Source: Nocardioidaceae bacterium
GTDB taxonomy: Bacteria > Actinomycetota > Actinomycetes > Propionibacteriales > Nocardioidaceae
Length of the DNA: 36,272 bases
Assembly (NCBI GenBank): GCA_025934895.1
Contig: JAICWH010000020.1
Span: 1 to 36,272 of the forward strand
Direction of reading: 5' to 3'
Made by a program: the position numbers and the translations under genes. This document shows, piece after piece, positions 17,477 to 26,890 of this stretch. The notes under the pieces are model-generated. The model saw nothing but the letters and a program-made list of their open reading frames with translations. It made no database searches and was not told the origin of the DNA. Numbering within the stretch: the first letter of the stretch is position 1; every line of letters begins with the position of its first letter.

Positions 17477-19264
17477 TCACGGGTGTTCGCCGCCTTCCAG
17501 GTCGTCGTCCTCATAGGTGGGTGCCATGTCCCGGGCGAACTTGATGTCGTCGTTGCTGGTGCCGGCGGCGACCATCGGCCACACCATCGCGTCACGGTGC
17601 ACGCGGAAGTCGACGACGACCGGCACGTCGTTGATCTCCATGGCCTTGGTGATCGTGGAGTCGACGTCCTCGGCGGAGTCGCACGACAGCCCGACGCACC
17701 CGTAGGCGTCCGCCAGCTTCACGAAGTCCGGGATGCGCCGGTGGGACTCGCGCTGGAGGTTGGTGTTGGAGTAGCGCTCCTTGTAGAAGAGTGTCTGCCA
17801 CTGCCTGACCATCCCGAGCGACTCGTTGTTGATGATCGCGACCTTGATCGGGATGTTCTCGATCGAGCAGGTGGCGAGCTCCTGGTTGGTCATCTGGAAG
17901 CAGCCGTCGCCGTCGATCGCCCACACGGTGGCCTCCGGCCTCCCGACCTTGGCGCCCATCGCGGCGGGCACGGCGAAGCCCATGGTGCCCAGCCCCCCGG
18001 AGTTGATCCAGGTGCAGGGGTGCTCGTAGCCGATGAACTGGGCGGCCCACATCTGGTGCTGGCCGACTCCGCTGGCGTAGACCGCCTCCGGTCCGGCGAT
18101 CCTGCCCAGCCGCTCGATGACGTACTGCGGCGCCAGGGAGCCGTCGGCCGGGGCGTCGTAGCCGAGGGGATACCTCTTCTTGATCCCGGCCAGGAACTGC
18201 ACCCAGGCCTCATAGTCCCCCTGCTCGCCGGCGTTGGCAGCGGTCCGCAGGGCCACGACCAGGTCGGCGATGACCTCGCGAGCGTCACCCACGATGGGTA
18301 CGTCGACGTGCCGGTTCTTGCCGATCTCCGCGGGGTCGATGTCGGCGTGGATCACCTTCGCGTGCGGCGCGAACGAGTCGAGGTTCCCGGTGACCCGGTC
18401 GTCGAACCGGGCGCCGAGGCTGATGATCAGGTCACTGCGCTGCAGCCCGGCGACGGCCGCGACGGTGCCGTGCATCCCGGGCATGCCGAGGTGCTGCACG
18501 TGGCTGTCGGGAAAGGCGCCACGGGCCATCAGCGTGGTCACGACCGGCATGCCGGTCAGCTCGGCGAGGGCCAGCAGCTCCCGGCTGGCGCGCGAGCGGA
18601 TGACCCCACCTCCGACGTACAGCACCGGGCGTCGGGCCTCGAGCATCAGCCGGGCGGCCTCACGGATCTGCTTGGCGTGCGGCCGCGTCACCGGGCGGTA
18701 GCCAGGAAGGGACAGCTCGCTCGGCCACCGGAAGCTGGTCTGCGCCTGCATCGCGTCCTTGGCGACGTCGACGAGGACGGGCCCGGGGCGTCCCGTTGAG
18801 GCGATGTAGAAGGCCTCGGCGATGGTCCGCGGGATCTCGGCAGGGTCGGTGACCAGGAAGTTGTGCTTCGTGATCGGCATCGTGATGCCGCGGATGTCGG
18901 CCTCCTGGAAGGCGTCCGTGCCGATCGACCGGCTCGAGACCTGCCCGGTAACCGCGACCATCGGCACCGAGTCCATGTAGGCGTCCGCCAGCGGGGTGAC
19001 GAGGTTCGTCGCCCCCGGACCGCTGGTCGCCATCGCGACCCCGACCTTGCCGGTCGCAGCGGCGTAGCCCTGGGCGGCGTGGCCGGCGCCCTGCTCGTGG
19101 CGGACCAGGATGTGCCTGATCTTCACGGAGTCGAACAGCGGGTCGTAGGCCGGGAGGATCGCCCCACCCGGGATGCCGAAGATGTTCTCGGTGCCCGCGC
19201 ACTCCAGGGCTCTGACCAGGCTCTGCGCACCTGTCACGGCAGCCCCGGCGTCCTGCTCGCTCAT
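17477..19264 (-). CDS. ilvB: Acetolactate synthase large (catalytic) subunit
   Basis: A 595-residue ThDP-dependent enzyme with three alpha/beta domains. It joins two pyruvates to acetolactate (Val, Leu) or pyruvate with 2-oxobutyrate to acetohydroxybutyrate (Ile). The catalytic Glu is in [14 protein letters not shown] (about 55). The ThDP/Mg motif is [14 protein letters not shown] to IINNESLG (about 470-505), and the middle FAD-like domain includes the [12 protein letters not shown] block. ATG at 19264 with AAAGG six bases upstream. The unit begins after an attenuator with a Leu/Ile/Val leader. Confidence 0.97.
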   Translation of the reverse strand: MSEQDAGAAVTGAQSLVRALECAGTENIFGIPGGAILPAYDPLFDSVKIRHILVRHEQGAGHAAQGYAAATGKVGVAMATSGPGATNLVTPLADAYMDSVPMVAVTGQVSSRSIGTDAFQEADIRGITMPITKHNFLVTDPAEIPRTIAEAFYIASTGRPGPVLVDVAKDAMQAQTSFRWPSELSLPGYRPVTRPHAKQIREAARLMLEARRPVLYVGGGVIRSRASRELLALAELTGMPVVTTLMARGAFPDSHVQHLGMPGMHGTVAAVAGLQRSDLIISLGARFDDRVTGNLDSFAPHAKVIHADIDPAEIGKNRHVDVPIVGDAREVIADLVVALRTAANAGEQGDYEAWVQFLAGIKKRYPLGYDAPADGSLAPQYVIERLGRIAGPEAVYASGVGQHQMWAAQFIGYEHPCTWINSGGLGTMGFAVPAAMGAKVGRPEATVWAIDGDGCFQMTNQELATCSIENIPIKVAIINNESLGMVRQWQTLFYKERYSNTNLQRESHRRIPDFVKLADAYGCVGLSCDSAEDVDSTITKAMEINDVPVVVDFRVHRDAMVWPMVAAGTSNDDIKFARDMAPTYEDDDLEGGEHP

Positions 19265-19318
19265 GATGACCTTTCTCTCGCTCGGTACAAGTATGGGTCC
19301 GCATCACACCAGCCCAAC

Positions 19319-19353
19319 AAAAAGCCCCTCGGCCCGGAGGGCAGGCGAGGGGC
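19319..19353 (-). terminator. Attenuator terminator before ilvB
   Basis: On the minus strand GCCCCTCG and CGAGGGGC form a perfect 8-bp stem (19346-19353 with 19324-19331), with an inner GCCC/GGGC helix and then TTTTTG. It lies between the leader peptide and the ilvB start, so it is an intrinsic terminator positioned for attenuation. An upstream GACGCG in the leader can pair with CGCGTC just before the terminator, a possible antiterminator-side contact. Confidence 0.85.
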
Positions 19354-19380
19354 GACGCGCGTGCGTGGAGGTCGTGACCT

Positions 19381-19422
19381 TCAGCAGACGCGTCCGGGGC
19401 GTACAAGAATGTCGAGACGCAT
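19381..19422 (-). CDS. Leader peptide MRLDILVRPGRVC (ilvBN attenuator)
   Basis: A 13-codon ORF from ATG at 19422 to TGA. It carries one codon each for Leu, Ile, Leu, Val and Val (CTC, ATT, CTT, GTA, GTC). ATT, CTT and GTA are rarer codon types in this GC-rich genome, which favours ribosome pausing. A strong terminator follows 28 bases later. Multivalent attenuation of ilvBN(C) by such leaders is established in Corynebacterium glutamicum; this copy is inferred by likeness. Confidence 0.8.
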   Translation of the reverse strand: MRLDILVRPGRVC

Positions 19423-19430
19423 GGGGCCAC

Positions 19431-19457
19431 CGTCTACGGTGCGGTCCGCGGCGTCAA
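19431..19457 (-). promoter_or_regulatory. Candidate promoter for the ilvB leader
   Basis: TTGACG (19452-19457) and TAGACG (19431-19436) lie 15 bp apart, short of the usual 17. The leader ATG begins eight bases after TAGACG, so the transcript would be nearly leaderless. Confidence 0.4.
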
Positions 19458-19554
19458 GCGGGCCGCCCTGGCGTCCCACGATGTGGAAACGTCGTCCCAT
19501 CATGTGTCTGCCGACCCGGGTGCGGCAAGGTCGCGGTTCGTGTTGAGTGGGCCC

Positions 19555-19737
19555 ATGAGATTCGTGATGGAGGTCGACCTCAGCGCCATGGCCGACGGCA
19601 GGGAGTCCGACGAGCTGGCGCGGATCCTGCGCTACTGGGCGGGCGGCGTCAAGCAGCTGCGGCTGACTCCAGGCACGTCCCAGGCCCTCTACGACAGTGA
19701 GTACACCGAGGTCGGCTCCTGGCAGATCGAGGAGTAG
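19555..19737 (+). CDS. Conserved-looking small protein, 60 aa
   Basis: A 60-residue acidic cytoplasmic protein without membrane segment or cysteine. It opens MRFVMEVDL, has an amphipathic middle ELARILRYWAGG, then the motif LTPGTSQALYDSEYTEVGSW. I remember small actinobacterial hypothetical proteins with this layout (LRYWAG... YDSxYxEVGSW), but no function. A longer frame starting at 19483 lacks support. It is divergent from ilvB and its promoter must share the gap with the ilvB leader. Confidence 0.7.
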   Translation: MRFVMEVDLSAMADGRESDELARILRYWAGGVKQLRLTPGTSQALYDSEYTEVGSWQIEE

Positions 19738-19805
19738 CGGCTCGGTGACCGGCGTAGGGAGCCTGGGCTATGGCCGCCGCGCCGTTCAGGTCACACACTG
19801 CTGTC

Positions 19806-21227
19806 ATGGATACCGCGGACCGCGAAGCGGTCGGCCTGACCGCCGTCGACGAGCACGCCCGTAGCGCGGCTGGACAGCGCGCCCTCGACCGCGCTCACCA
19901 GCACGCCACCCGGTGGCTGGACAGCCTTCCCGGACGTCCGGTGCCCGCGCGCACGGACGTCGACGGAGTCCTCGACGCGCTCGGTCAAGACCTCCCCGAT
20001 GGACCGTCGAGTTCCGAGCAGGTCGTCGACCTGCTGGCGACCGCCTGCGAGCCCGGGCTGGTCGCGATGCCGTCGGGGCGGTTCTTCGGGTTCGTGGTCG
20101 GCGGGTCGCACCCCTCGGCGCTGGCCGCCGACTGGCTGGTCAGCGCCTGGGACCAGAACGCCGCCATGCGTCAGGTGACGCCGGGGGTCACCGCGGTCGA
20201 GGAGCTCGCGGGCCGCTGGCTGCTCGACCTGCTCGGCCTGCCGACGGACGCCGGCGTCGGGTTCACCACCGGCGCGACGATGGCCAACCTCACGGCGCTG
20301 GCTGCCGCTCGCGACCAGCTGCTGCGGCGTGCCGGGTGGGACCTGGCGCAGGGGCTGTCCGGAGGCCCGGCCATCCGGGTGGTGGCCGGCCGCGAGCGGC
20401 ACACGTCGGTCGACCTCGCGCTCCGCTACCTCGGCCTGCCGCAGGCCGAGCTGGTCGACGTCGACGACCAGGGCCGGATCCTGCCCCAGAGGCTGCGCGA
20501 GACGCTTGCCGCCGGCGCCGGACCCGGCGCTCCGGCCATCGTGCTGCTGCAGGCCGGCAACCTGCACTCCGGGGCGTCGGACCCCTTCGACGCCTGCGTC
20601 GGGCTGGCGCACGAGGTGGGTGCCTGGGTGCACGTGGACGGAGCGTTCGGCCTGTGGGCGGCGGCCTCACCGTCGTACCGGCACCTGACCGCGGGCGTCG
20701 GCGGGGCCGACTCCTGGGCGACCGACGCCCACAAGACCCTGAACGTGCCGTACGACTGCGGGGTGGTGGTCGTCGGGGACCCGGGCTCGATGAGCGCCGC
20801 GATGGGGGTCCATGGCGACTACCTGATCGCCGACGAGGCCGGCGACCCGATGGACCGGGTCCCGGAGATGTCGCGACGCGGACGCGGGGTTCCGGTGTGG
20901 GCCGTCCTGCGCGCATCGGGCCGGTCGGGCGTGTCTGGCCTGGTCGACCGGCTCTGCGCGCACGCCCGCTCCTTCGCCGACGCGATCGAGGAGCTGCCGG
21001 GTGCGGAGGTGCTCAACGAGGTCGCCTTCACCCAGGTCTGCGCGTCCTTCGGTGATGACGAGCGCACCCGCCGGGTCGTGGACCGGATGCTCGCCGAGGG
21101 CACCGCGTGGACCAGCGGGTCGCGGTGGCGCGACCGGGCGGTCCTGCGCATCTCGGTGAGCAACGCCGCCACCACCGACGACGACGTGGCCCGCACCATC
21201 GAGGCGCTGAGACGCGCCGCGGACTGA
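19806..21227 (+). CDS. PLP-dependent decarboxylase (group II, aromatic-L-amino-acid type)
   Basis: A 473-residue fold-type I enzyme. The PLP lysine is Lys310 in WATDAHKTLNVPYDCG, and the Asp contacting the pyridine nitrogen is in HVDGAFG (276-282). The N-terminal cap includes PSGRFFGFVVGGSHPSALAADW, the usual substrate-side loop of this group. It could decarboxylate an aromatic or acidic amino acid; the substrate is not clear. The start is uncertain: the Met at 19806 gives a better N-terminus than an ATG at 19770, but neither has a good ribosome site. It follows the 60-aa gene by 68 bp and faces ilvD convergently. Confidence 0.88.
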   Translation: MDTADREAVGLTAVDEHARSAAGQRALDRAHQHATRWLDSLPGRPVPARTDVDGVLDALGQDLPDGPSSSEQVVDLLATACEPGLVAMPSGRFFGFVVGGSHPSALAADWLVSAWDQNAAMRQVTPGVTAVEELAGRWLLDLLGLPTDAGVGFTTGATMANLTALAAARDQLLRRAGWDLAQGLSGGPAIRVVAGRERHTSVDLALRYLGLPQAELVDVDDQGRILPQRLRETLAAGAGPGAPAIVLLQAGNLHSGASDPFDACVGLAHEVGAWVHVDGAFGLWAAASPSYRHLTAGVGGADSWATDAHKTLNVPYDCGVVVVGDPGSMSAAMGVHGDYLIADEAGDPMDRVPEMSRRGRGVPVWAVLRASGRSGVSGLVDRLCAHARSFADAIEELPGAEVLNEVAFTQVCASFGDDERTRRVVDRMLAEGTAWTSGSRWRDRAVLRISVSNAATTDDDVARTIEALRRAAD

Positions 21228-21271
21228 CCGGTCGCGCGCCTGCGGACGTGCCGGGTCGACGGGGTGGGGGG

Positions 21272-22972
21272 CTAGCCGCACACGGCGCCGTGCGCCGCGG
21301 ACTGCACGACCTTGGCGTACTTGCCGAGGACCCCGCGGGTGAACTTCGGCTCCAGCGGCGACCAGCCGTCCTGCCGGGCGGCCATCTCCTCGGCGTCGAC
21401 CTCGACGTCGAGGAGCTTGTGGGCGACGTCGAGGGTGATGCGGTCACCGTCGCGAAGGAACGCGATCGGCCCTGCGTCGACGGCCTCCGGAGCGACGTGG
21501 CCCACGCACAGGCCCGTCGTCCCTCCGGAGAAACGGCCGTCGGTCAGCAGGAGGACGTCCTTGCCGAGGCCGGCGCCCTTGATGGCGCCGGTGATGGCGA
21601 GCATCTCGCGCATCCCCGGTCCGCCCTTGGGACCCTCGTAGCGGATCACGACGACGTCGCCGGCCACGATCCGGCCCGCCTCGAGCGCGTCCATTGCGGC
21701 GCGCTCACCGTCGAAGACGCGGGCGGTGCCCTCGAACACGGACTCGTCGAACCCGGCCGACTTCACCACCGCGCCCTCGGGAGCCAGAGAGCCCTTGAGG
21801 ATGGTGATGCCGCCGGTGGCGTGGATCGGCTTGGCGAGCTCGCGGATGATCGTGCCGTCGACATCCGGCGGGTCCAGGTCGGCCAGGTTCTCGGCGAGCG
21901 TCCGCCCGGTGACCGTCAGGCAGTCACCGTGCATCAGGCCGGCCTCGAGCAGAGCCTTCATGACGACGGGGATCCCGCCCACCTTGTCCACGTCGTTCAT
22001 CACGAAGCGACCGAACGGCTTGAGGTCCCCGAGGTGCGGGACCCGGTCGCCGACCCGGTTGAAGTCGTCGAGGGTCAGGTCGACCTCGGCCTCACGCGCG
22101 ATCGCGAGCAGGTGGAGTACGGCGTTGGTGGACCCGCCGAGCGCCATCACGACGGCGATGGCGTTCTCGAAGGCCTCTAGCGTCAGCACCTGGCGGGCGG
22201 TGATCCCCTGGCGGAGCATCTCGACGACCGCCTCCCCCGAGCGGTGGGCGAACCCGTCCCGTCGGCGGTCCACGGCGGGCGGGGCCGCCGAACCCGGCAG
22301 TGACATGCCGAGCGCCTCGCCGACGGCGGCCATCGTGTTGGCGGTGTACATCCCGCCGCAGGCGCCCTCGCCGGGGCAGATCGCCCGCTCGACACGCTCT
22401 ACCTCGTCACGGCTGATCTTCCCGGCCAGACAGGCTCCGACGGCCTCGAACGCGTCGATGATCGTCACGTCGCGCCCGTCGAGCTGCCCGGGCATGATCG
22501 AGCCGGCGTAGAGGAACACCGCCGCCAGGTCCAGGCGGGCGGCGGCCATCATCATCCCCGGCAGCGACTTGTCGCAGCCGGCGAGCAGCACCGAGCCGTC
22601 GAGCCGCTCGGCCATCATCACCGTCTCGACGCTGTCCGCGATCACCTCCCGCGAGACCAGCGAGAAGTGCATGCCGTCGTGGCCCATCGAGATGCCGTCG
22701 GAGACCGAGATGGTGCCGAACTCGAGCGGGTAGCCTCCGGCGGCGTGCACGCCGTTCTTGACCGCCTTCGCCAGCCGGTCCAGCGACAGGTTGCAGGGCG
22801 TGATCTCGTTCCACGACGACGCCACTCCGATCTGCGGCTTGACCCAGTCGTCGTCACCCATCCCCACGGCGCGGAGCATGCCCCGCGCTGCGGTGCTCTC
22901 CAGACCGTCGGTGACCTGACGGCTACGCGGCTTGATGTCGGGCTTGTCGGGGGTCGGTCCAGGGTCGGGCAT
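21272..22972 (-). CDS. ilvD: Dihydroxy-acid dehydratase
   Basis: A 566-residue Fe-S dehydratase that removes water from dihydroxyisovalerate or dihydroxymethylvalerate to give the 2-oxoacids for Val and Ile. Family cysteines for the cluster are Cys60 (ITPCN), Cys133 (AGCDKS) and Cys205 ([10 protein letters not shown]). The [11 protein letters not shown] stretch is the second IlvD/Edd signature. Substrate-side motifs [11 protein letters not shown] and TDGRFSGG are intact. The start is ATG at 22972 with no Shine-Dalgarno but a TAGCAT box seven bases upstream, so leaderless transcription is likely. It stands as its own unit. Confidence 0.97.
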   Translation of the reverse strand: MPDPGPTPDKPDIKPRSRQVTDGLESTAARGMLRAVGMGDDDWVKPQIGVASSWNEITPCNLSLDRLAKAVKNGVHAAGGYPLEFGTISVSDGISMGHDGMHFSLVSREVIADSVETVMMAERLDGSVLLAGCDKSLPGMMMAAARLDLAAVFLYAGSIMPGQLDGRDVTIIDAFEAVGACLAGKISRDEVERVERAICPGEGACGGMYTANTMAAVGEALGMSLPGSAAPPAVDRRRDGFAHRSGEAVVEMLRQGITARQVLTLEAFENAIAVVMALGGSTNAVLHLLAIAREAEVDLTLDDFNRVGDRVPHLGDLKPFGRFVMNDVDKVGGIPVVMKALLEAGLMHGDCLTVTGRTLAENLADLDPPDVDGTIIRELAKPIHATGGITILKGSLAPEGAVVKSAGFDESVFEGTARVFDGERAAMDALEAGRIVAGDVVVIRYEGPKGGPGMREMLAITGAIKGAGLGKDVLLLTDGRFSGGTTGLCVGHVAPEAVDAGPIAFLRDGDRITLDVAHKLLDVEVDAEEMAARQDGWSPLEPKFTRGVLGKYAKVVQSAAHGAVCG

Positions 22973-22979
22973 GCGACGG

Positions 22980-22985
22980 ATGCTA
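22980..22985 (-). promoter_or_regulatory. TAGCAT -10 box placed for leaderless ilvD mRNA
   Basis: TAGCAT fits TANNNT, and exactly seven bases separate it from the ilvD ATG, so transcription would start at or next to the A of ATG. There is no ribosome site in the 20 bases upstream. A -35 is not convincing. Confidence 0.5.
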
Positions 22986-23048
22986 CGCCGCGCGGCGGAG
23001 CGCGGGCCGTGCGAGTCCGCCCGCCGAGCTCCTGACCGACGCCGCCCG

Positions 23049-24155
23049 TCAGCCGGACACGGACCCGGCTCGCACCACCATCACGTCCGGCAGGTCCCGC
23101 ACCAGCTCACGCCAGGAGGCCCCGTCGTCGAAGGACGCCCACACGCTGCCGTTGCGCGCACCGAAATAGAGGCCGGCGACCTCGTGGTCGTCGGCGCACA
23201 TCGCGTCGCGCATCACGCCGACGAAGAACCCCTGGGGCAGGCCATCCTCGGCACCGTCACCCAGCGGCTCCCAGCTCGCTCCGGCGTCCGCCGACCGCCA
23301 CACCCGGGCGCGACCGTCGGGTGGGTAGCGCCCTCCGGCGCCCTGCAGAGGGAAGACGTAGACGGTGTCCGGGTCGCGCGGGCTGACCACGATCGGGAAG
23401 CCGAAGTCCGACGGCAGCCCGTCGGCGATCGACACCCAGGAGCCACCCTCGTCGTCGGACCGGTAGACGCCGCCGTGGTTCTGCGCGAAGAGCCGCTCGG
23501 GCCGGCTCGGGTGTCGCGCGACCTTGTGCACACACTGGCCGAAGGCGGGGTACTGCTGCCCCTCCGGCAGGAACTCGGCCCGGATGCCCTGGTTGTACGG
23601 CGACCATGAACGTCCTCCGTCGTCCGTGCGGTAGACGCCACCGGTGGAGATGGCCACGGTCACCGAGTCGGGGTCCTCTGGATGCGGGAGCACGGTGTGG
23701 AACGCCTGCCCACCGAAGCCGGCACCCCACTGCGGCCGGTGCGGGTGGTCCCACAGAGCTCGCTCGAGCCGGAAGCTCTGACCACGGTCGTCGGAGCGGA
23801 ACACCGCTCCGGGCTCCGTGCCGGCCCACACGACGTCGTCACCGGTGCCGGTCTGCAGCTGCCACACCCGCTGGACCGACGCGTCGGTGTCCTTGGGGAA
23901 CCGGATGCCGCCGTCGGGACCCGCCTGCCAGCTCGCGCCGAGGTCGTCGGAGTAGCCGACCTGAGGACCGAGCCAGCTCGACGCGGCTCCGGCGAACAGC
24001 CGGGGCGTCCCGCCGCGTGTGTCGATCAGGCAGGAGTAGACCTCCTCCATGTCGAAGTGCGGCCCGTCCCACTTCCAGGTCTCGCGGTCGTCGTCGGAGC
24101 GTCCCACCCACAGTCCTTTGCGGGTGCCCACCAGGGCCATCGTGGCTGTCGCCAT
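23049..24155 (-). CDS. BNR/Asp-box repeat (WD40/YVTN-like beta-propeller) protein
   Basis: A 368-residue protein opening [16 protein letters not shown]. It has six Asp-box-like repeats ([54 protein letters not shown]) spaced about 40-60 residues, as in sialidase-type propellers. The catalytic Arg triad and Tyr of true sialidases are not evident, so an exo-sialidase role is unlikely; the family is often annotated as exo-alpha-sialidase by repeat alone. There is no signal peptide, so it is probably cytoplasmic. ATG at 24155 with AAGGAGG upstream. Function unknown. Confidence 0.8.
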   Translation of the reverse strand: MATATMALVGTRKGLWVGRSDDDRETWKWDGPHFDMEEVYSCLIDTRGGTPRLFAGAASSWLGPQVGYSDDLGASWQAGPDGGIRFPKDTDASVQRVWQLQTGTGDDVVWAGTEPGAVFRSDDRGQSFRLERALWDHPHRPQWGAGFGGQAFHTVLPHPEDPDSVTVAISTGGVYRTDDGGRSWSPYNQGIRAEFLPEGQQYPAFGQCVHKVARHPSRPERLFAQNHGGVYRSDDEGGSWVSIADGLPSDFGFPIVVSPRDPDTVYVFPLQGAGGRYPPDGRARVWRSADAGASWEPLGDGAEDGLPQGFFVGVMRDAMCADDHEVAGLYFGARNGSVWASFDDGASWRELVRDLPDVMVVRAGSVSG

Positions 24156-24224
24156 CGCAACCTCCTCCTTGGTCTCTCGGGACTGTAGACCGCAGGACCG
24201 ACAAGAACTCATCGCTCGATCGGG

Positions 24225-25148
24225 CTAGTACTCGCCACTCATCACGTTCTCCAGCGGCACCCCGGCCGCGAACCGGGTCAGCTGCTCGCGGACCAGCCGG
24301 TAGGCGCGTGGCCACATGGCCGGAGTGGCGCCTCCGACGTGCGGGGTGATCAGGACGTGCGGTGCCTTCCACAGCGGGTGGTCCGCGGGCAGCGGCTCGG
24401 GATCGGTCACGTCGAGCGCCGCCCGGATCCGGCCGCTCTCCAGCGCAGCGACGAGGTCGTCGGTCACCACGACGCCCCCTCGAGCCACGTTCACGAGCAG
24501 GGCCCCCTCCTTCATGGACCCGAGGAACGTCGAGTCGACGAGTCCCTTGGTCTCGCTGGTGCCGGGGATGATCAGGATGACCACGTCGGCCTGCGGCAGC
24601 AGCTCCGGCAGGTCGGCCAGGGTGCGCACGCCCTCGCGCGACGTCCTCGCCACGCGCAGCACGTCGACCTCGAATGGCAGCAGCCGCCGTTCCACGTCAT
24701 GCCCGATGTCGCCGTAGCCGACGATCAGGACCGTCTTGTCGGCGAGCGAGGCGCGCCAGCCGTGGTGCCACCGGCCCTCGTGCTGGTCGTGCACGAAACC
24801 GGGGATGCCGCGCAGCGACGCCAGCGTCAAGGTCAGCGCCAGCTCGGCGGTGGACGCGTTGTGGATGCCGCGACCGTTGCAGAGCAGCACCCCCTCAGGG
24901 ACGTCGTCGCGGATGTTGTCGACACCGGCCGTCAGCGTCTGCACCACCTTGAGCCGGGGCAGCACCCGGAACAGCGAGCCCTGGTCGGAGCCGACGTCGT
25001 AGGGCGGAACGTAGAACTCCACCTCGGCGGCCCAACCGGGCGGGTCCTCGGCGCTGAGCGCCCCGGTCTCGTAGCGCAGTCCCTCCGGAGGGTCGTCGAG
25101 CTTCGCGGGCTCGAAGGGCAGCCAGACAAGCGGTCGGTCTTCAGCCAT
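24225..25148 (-). CDS. D-2-hydroxyacid dehydrogenase family protein
   Basis: A 307-residue NAD(P)-dependent enzyme of the D-isomer-specific 2-hydroxyacid dehydrogenase family. The nucleotide loop is VGYGDIGHDVERRL (about 142-155). The catalytic Arg is in NVARGGVV, the acid in DVTDPEPLP, and the His in ITPHVGG. It differs from SerA in this window by being short and lacking an ACT domain. It would reduce or oxidise a 2-oxoacid/2-hydroxyacid pair; the substrate is unknown. It lies 69 bp after the BNR gene's start and is on the same strand. Confidence 0.88.
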   Translation of the reverse strand: MAEDRPLVWLPFEPAKLDDPPEGLRYETGALSAEDPPGWAAEVEFYVPPYDVGSDQGSLFRVLPRLKVVQTLTAGVDNIRDDVPEGVLLCNGRGIHNASTAELALTLTLASLRGIPGFVHDQHEGRWHHGWRASLADKTVLIVGYGDIGHDVERRLLPFEVDVLRVARTSREGVRTLADLPELLPQADVVILIIPGTSETKGLVDSTFLGSMKEGALLVNVARGGVVVTDDLVAALESGRIRAALDVTDPEPLPADHPLWKAPHVLITPHVGGATPAMWPRAYRLVREQLTRFAAGVPLENVMSGEY

Positions 25149-25173
25149 CGGGCCAACCTATCGAGGCCGGTCC

Positions 25174-25205
25174 GTGGTCCGGCGGCGTGGTCCGGCGGCG
25201 TGGTC
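25174..25205. repeat. 13-bp tandem repeat upstream of the 2-hydroxyacid dehydrogenase gene
   Basis: GTGGTCCGGCGGC occurs twice in a row (25174-25186 and 25187-25199) followed by a partial third copy. It lies upstream of the gene that starts at 25148. Possibly a local slippage product. Confidence 0.8.
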
Positions 25206-25251
25206 GCCGCTCATTCTCAACCAAAGTTCATGAGATTGTCATGCAGCAACC

Positions 25252-25280
25252 GTGACGACAGGGCCCCGCAACACTAGGTT
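25252..25280 (+). promoter_or_regulatory. Candidate promoter for the 75-aa small gene
   Basis: GTGACG (25252-25257) and TAGGTT (25275-25280) are separated by exactly 17 bp. The -10 fits TANNNT. The start codon at 25346 is 66 bp downstream. Confidence 0.4.
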
Positions 25281-25281
25281 G

Positions 25282-25311
25282 GAGACCGTTGCCGGTGAGA
25301 GACCGTTGCCG
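25282..25311. repeat. 13-bp direct repeat downstream of the candidate promoter
   Basis: GAGACCGTTGCCG occurs at 25282-25294 and 25299-25311, 17 bp start to start, close to the expected transcription start. It could be paired regulator sites. Confidence 0.6.
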
Positions 25312-25345
25312 CCATCGCCATCCGCAAGCAGAGTCGGGAGCCAGC

Positions 25346-25573
25346 ATGATGTTTCTCGAGCTGTCGCTCATCCCCTGGCGCGTCTTCGGAGCCGCCGCGG
25401 CCTGGCCGGTTGCGAGCCAGCAGCAGGCGAGGCGCAACGCACTGGTGAGCACCACGGCGCTGGCCGAGCAGCGCCGGGAGCGGCTCGACGTGGAGGACTA
25501 CCTCGCGGCTCGGATCCCTGTGCAGCGTGCTGGTCAGCGCGACGTCTCGCAGAACGGTCGGCACACCGTCTGA
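25346..25573 (+). CDS. Hypothetical small protein, 75 aa
   Basis: Not recognised. Opens MMFLELSLIPWRVFGAAAAW, a hydrophobic stretch of about 20 residues that could insert in or lie on the membrane. A basic, glutamine/arginine-rich helix (SQQQARRNALVS to RRERLDVEDYLA) and a polar tail follow. GGGAG five to eight bases upstream of the two Met codons fits a ribosome site; either ATG could be used. A promoter-like element lies upstream. It is on the same strand as the lipoprotein gene that begins 83 bp later, and may be unrelated to it. Confidence 0.5.
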   Translation: MMFLELSLIPWRVFGAAAAWPVASQQQARRNALVSTTALAEQRRERLDVEDYLAARIPVQRAGQRDVSQNGRHTV

Positions 25574-25656
25574 GACCGACCGCGCCGCCCGAGAGCCGGT
25601 CCGGCCCGGGCCTGCGGACGCCTCCGGGCCTGGGTCGCCCACCGTAGGCTCGACGG

Positions 25657-26817
25657 GTGCGACGCCGCCTTCTCGTCTCCCCGGTGCTGGTGGCCCTGCT
25701 CGGTCTGGGTGCCGGCTGCTCGAGCCGGGCCGGTGATCGGGCCGGTGATCCCGACGGCCTGGGGAAGCCCGTCCCTGCCCGCCAGCCCACCACCCGCACC
25801 GGTGACCCCTCCGACGTGGGGTCCGCGTCCGCGAGCGGGTCCGCGCGTCCCGGCACCCCGCATGTGGTGCGCACCGTCGCGACCGGCCTGGCCGTTCCGT
25901 GGGGACTCGCCTTCCTCCCGGACGGCACCGCGCTGGTGGGTGAGCGTGACACCACCCGCGTGGTCGCGATCAAGCACGGCACCGTGCGGACGGTCGGCCG
26001 CGTCGCTGGCGTCACCCCGACGGGCGAGGCCGGGCTGCTGGGGCTGGCCGCCTCCCCGTCGTACGCCTCGGACAGGCTGGTCTATGCCTACCTGAGCACG
26101 GCGAGGGACAATCGTGTCGTCACCATGTCGTACGACGGGCGCCACCTCGGACCGCCGAAGCCGATCCTGACCGGCATCCCCAACGGCTTCGTTCACGATG
26201 GCGGGCGGCTGCTGTTCGCCAAGGACGGGACGCTGTTCGTGTCCACCGGTGAGACGGGCGACGGCAGGCTCGCGCAGGATCCCGGCTCGCTCGGCGGCAA
26301 GATCCTGCGGATCACCCGCACGGGCCGGCCGGCCCCGCAGGACCCGGTCAAAGGCTCGCCGGTGTGGACGATGGGTCACCGCAACGTGCAGGGGCTCGCG
26401 TTCGACAACACCGGCCGGCTGTGGGCCACGGAGTTCGGCAAGGACACCTGGGACGAGCTCAACAGGATCGACCGGGCCCGCAACTACGGCTGGCCGCTCG
26501 TCGAGGGCAGGGGCGACCTGCAGGAGTACCGCAACCCGTACGTCCAGTGGCGCACCAAGGACGCCTCACCCTCCGGGCTCGCCTACCTCGACGGCTCGTT
26601 GTGGGCGGGCGCTCTGCGCGGGGGCCGGCTGTGGCAGATCCCGCTGCGGCACGGCGTCCCGGGGACGCCGCGGGATTTCTTCGTCGGGAGCTACGGGCGG
26701 CTCCGCACGGTGGTCGCCGCCCCCGACGGGAACCTGTGGATCACGACCAGCAACCGCGACGGCCGTGGCGAGGTACGGCCGGGTGACGACCGGATCCTCG
26801 TGGTGGCACCGCGCTGA
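25657..26817 (+). CDS. PQQ-dependent sugar dehydrogenase family lipoprotein
   Basis: A 386-residue secreted lipoprotein. The signal peptide ends in the lipobox LGAGC, with the modified Cys21. A Pro/Ser/Thr-rich linker of about 40 residues follows, then a six-bladed GSDH/sorbosone dehydrogenase propeller from about residue 66, starting VATGLAVPWGLAFLPDG. Typical propeller blocks are GLLGLAASPSY, FVHDGGRLLFAKDGTLFVSTGETGD and GHRNVQGLAFDNTGRLWATEFGKDTWDELN. It probably oxidises a sugar at the outer face of the membrane with PQQ, but the sugar is unknown and many homologues have no proven activity. It starts with GTG at 25657. It is convergent with gatB and a palindromic element lies between them. 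Confidence 0.88.
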   Translation: MRRRLLVSPVLVALLGLGAGCSSRAGDRAGDPDGLGKPVPARQPTTRTGDPSDVGSASASGSARPGTPHVVRTVATGLAVPWGLAFLPDGTALVGERDTTRVVAIKHGTVRTVGRVAGVTPTGEAGLLGLAASPSYASDRLVYAYLSTARDNRVVTMSYDGRHLGPPKPILTGIPNGFVHDGGRLLFAKDGTLFVSTGETGDGRLAQDPGSLGGKILRITRTGRPAPQDPVKGSPVWTMGHRNVQGLAFDNTGRLWATEFGKDTWDELNRIDRARNYGWPLVEGRGDLQEYRNPYVQWRTKDASPSGLAYLDGSLWAGALRGGRLWQIPLRHGVPGTPRDFFVGSYGRLRTVVAAPDGNLWITTSNRDGRGEVRPGDDRILVVAPR

Positions 26818-26890
26818 TCGCGCTCAGGTGCCGCCGAGCGGGGGCCTGCGCCCGCCATGCTCGGCCCGGTGGGCTCCCCCGGTGTCCGCC

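Noticed and set aside
17410-17595. 62-residue N-terminal extension of ilvN
   Set aside because: It overlaps the ilvB end in another frame, and the family starts at MSLHTLSV with GGAGGG upstream.
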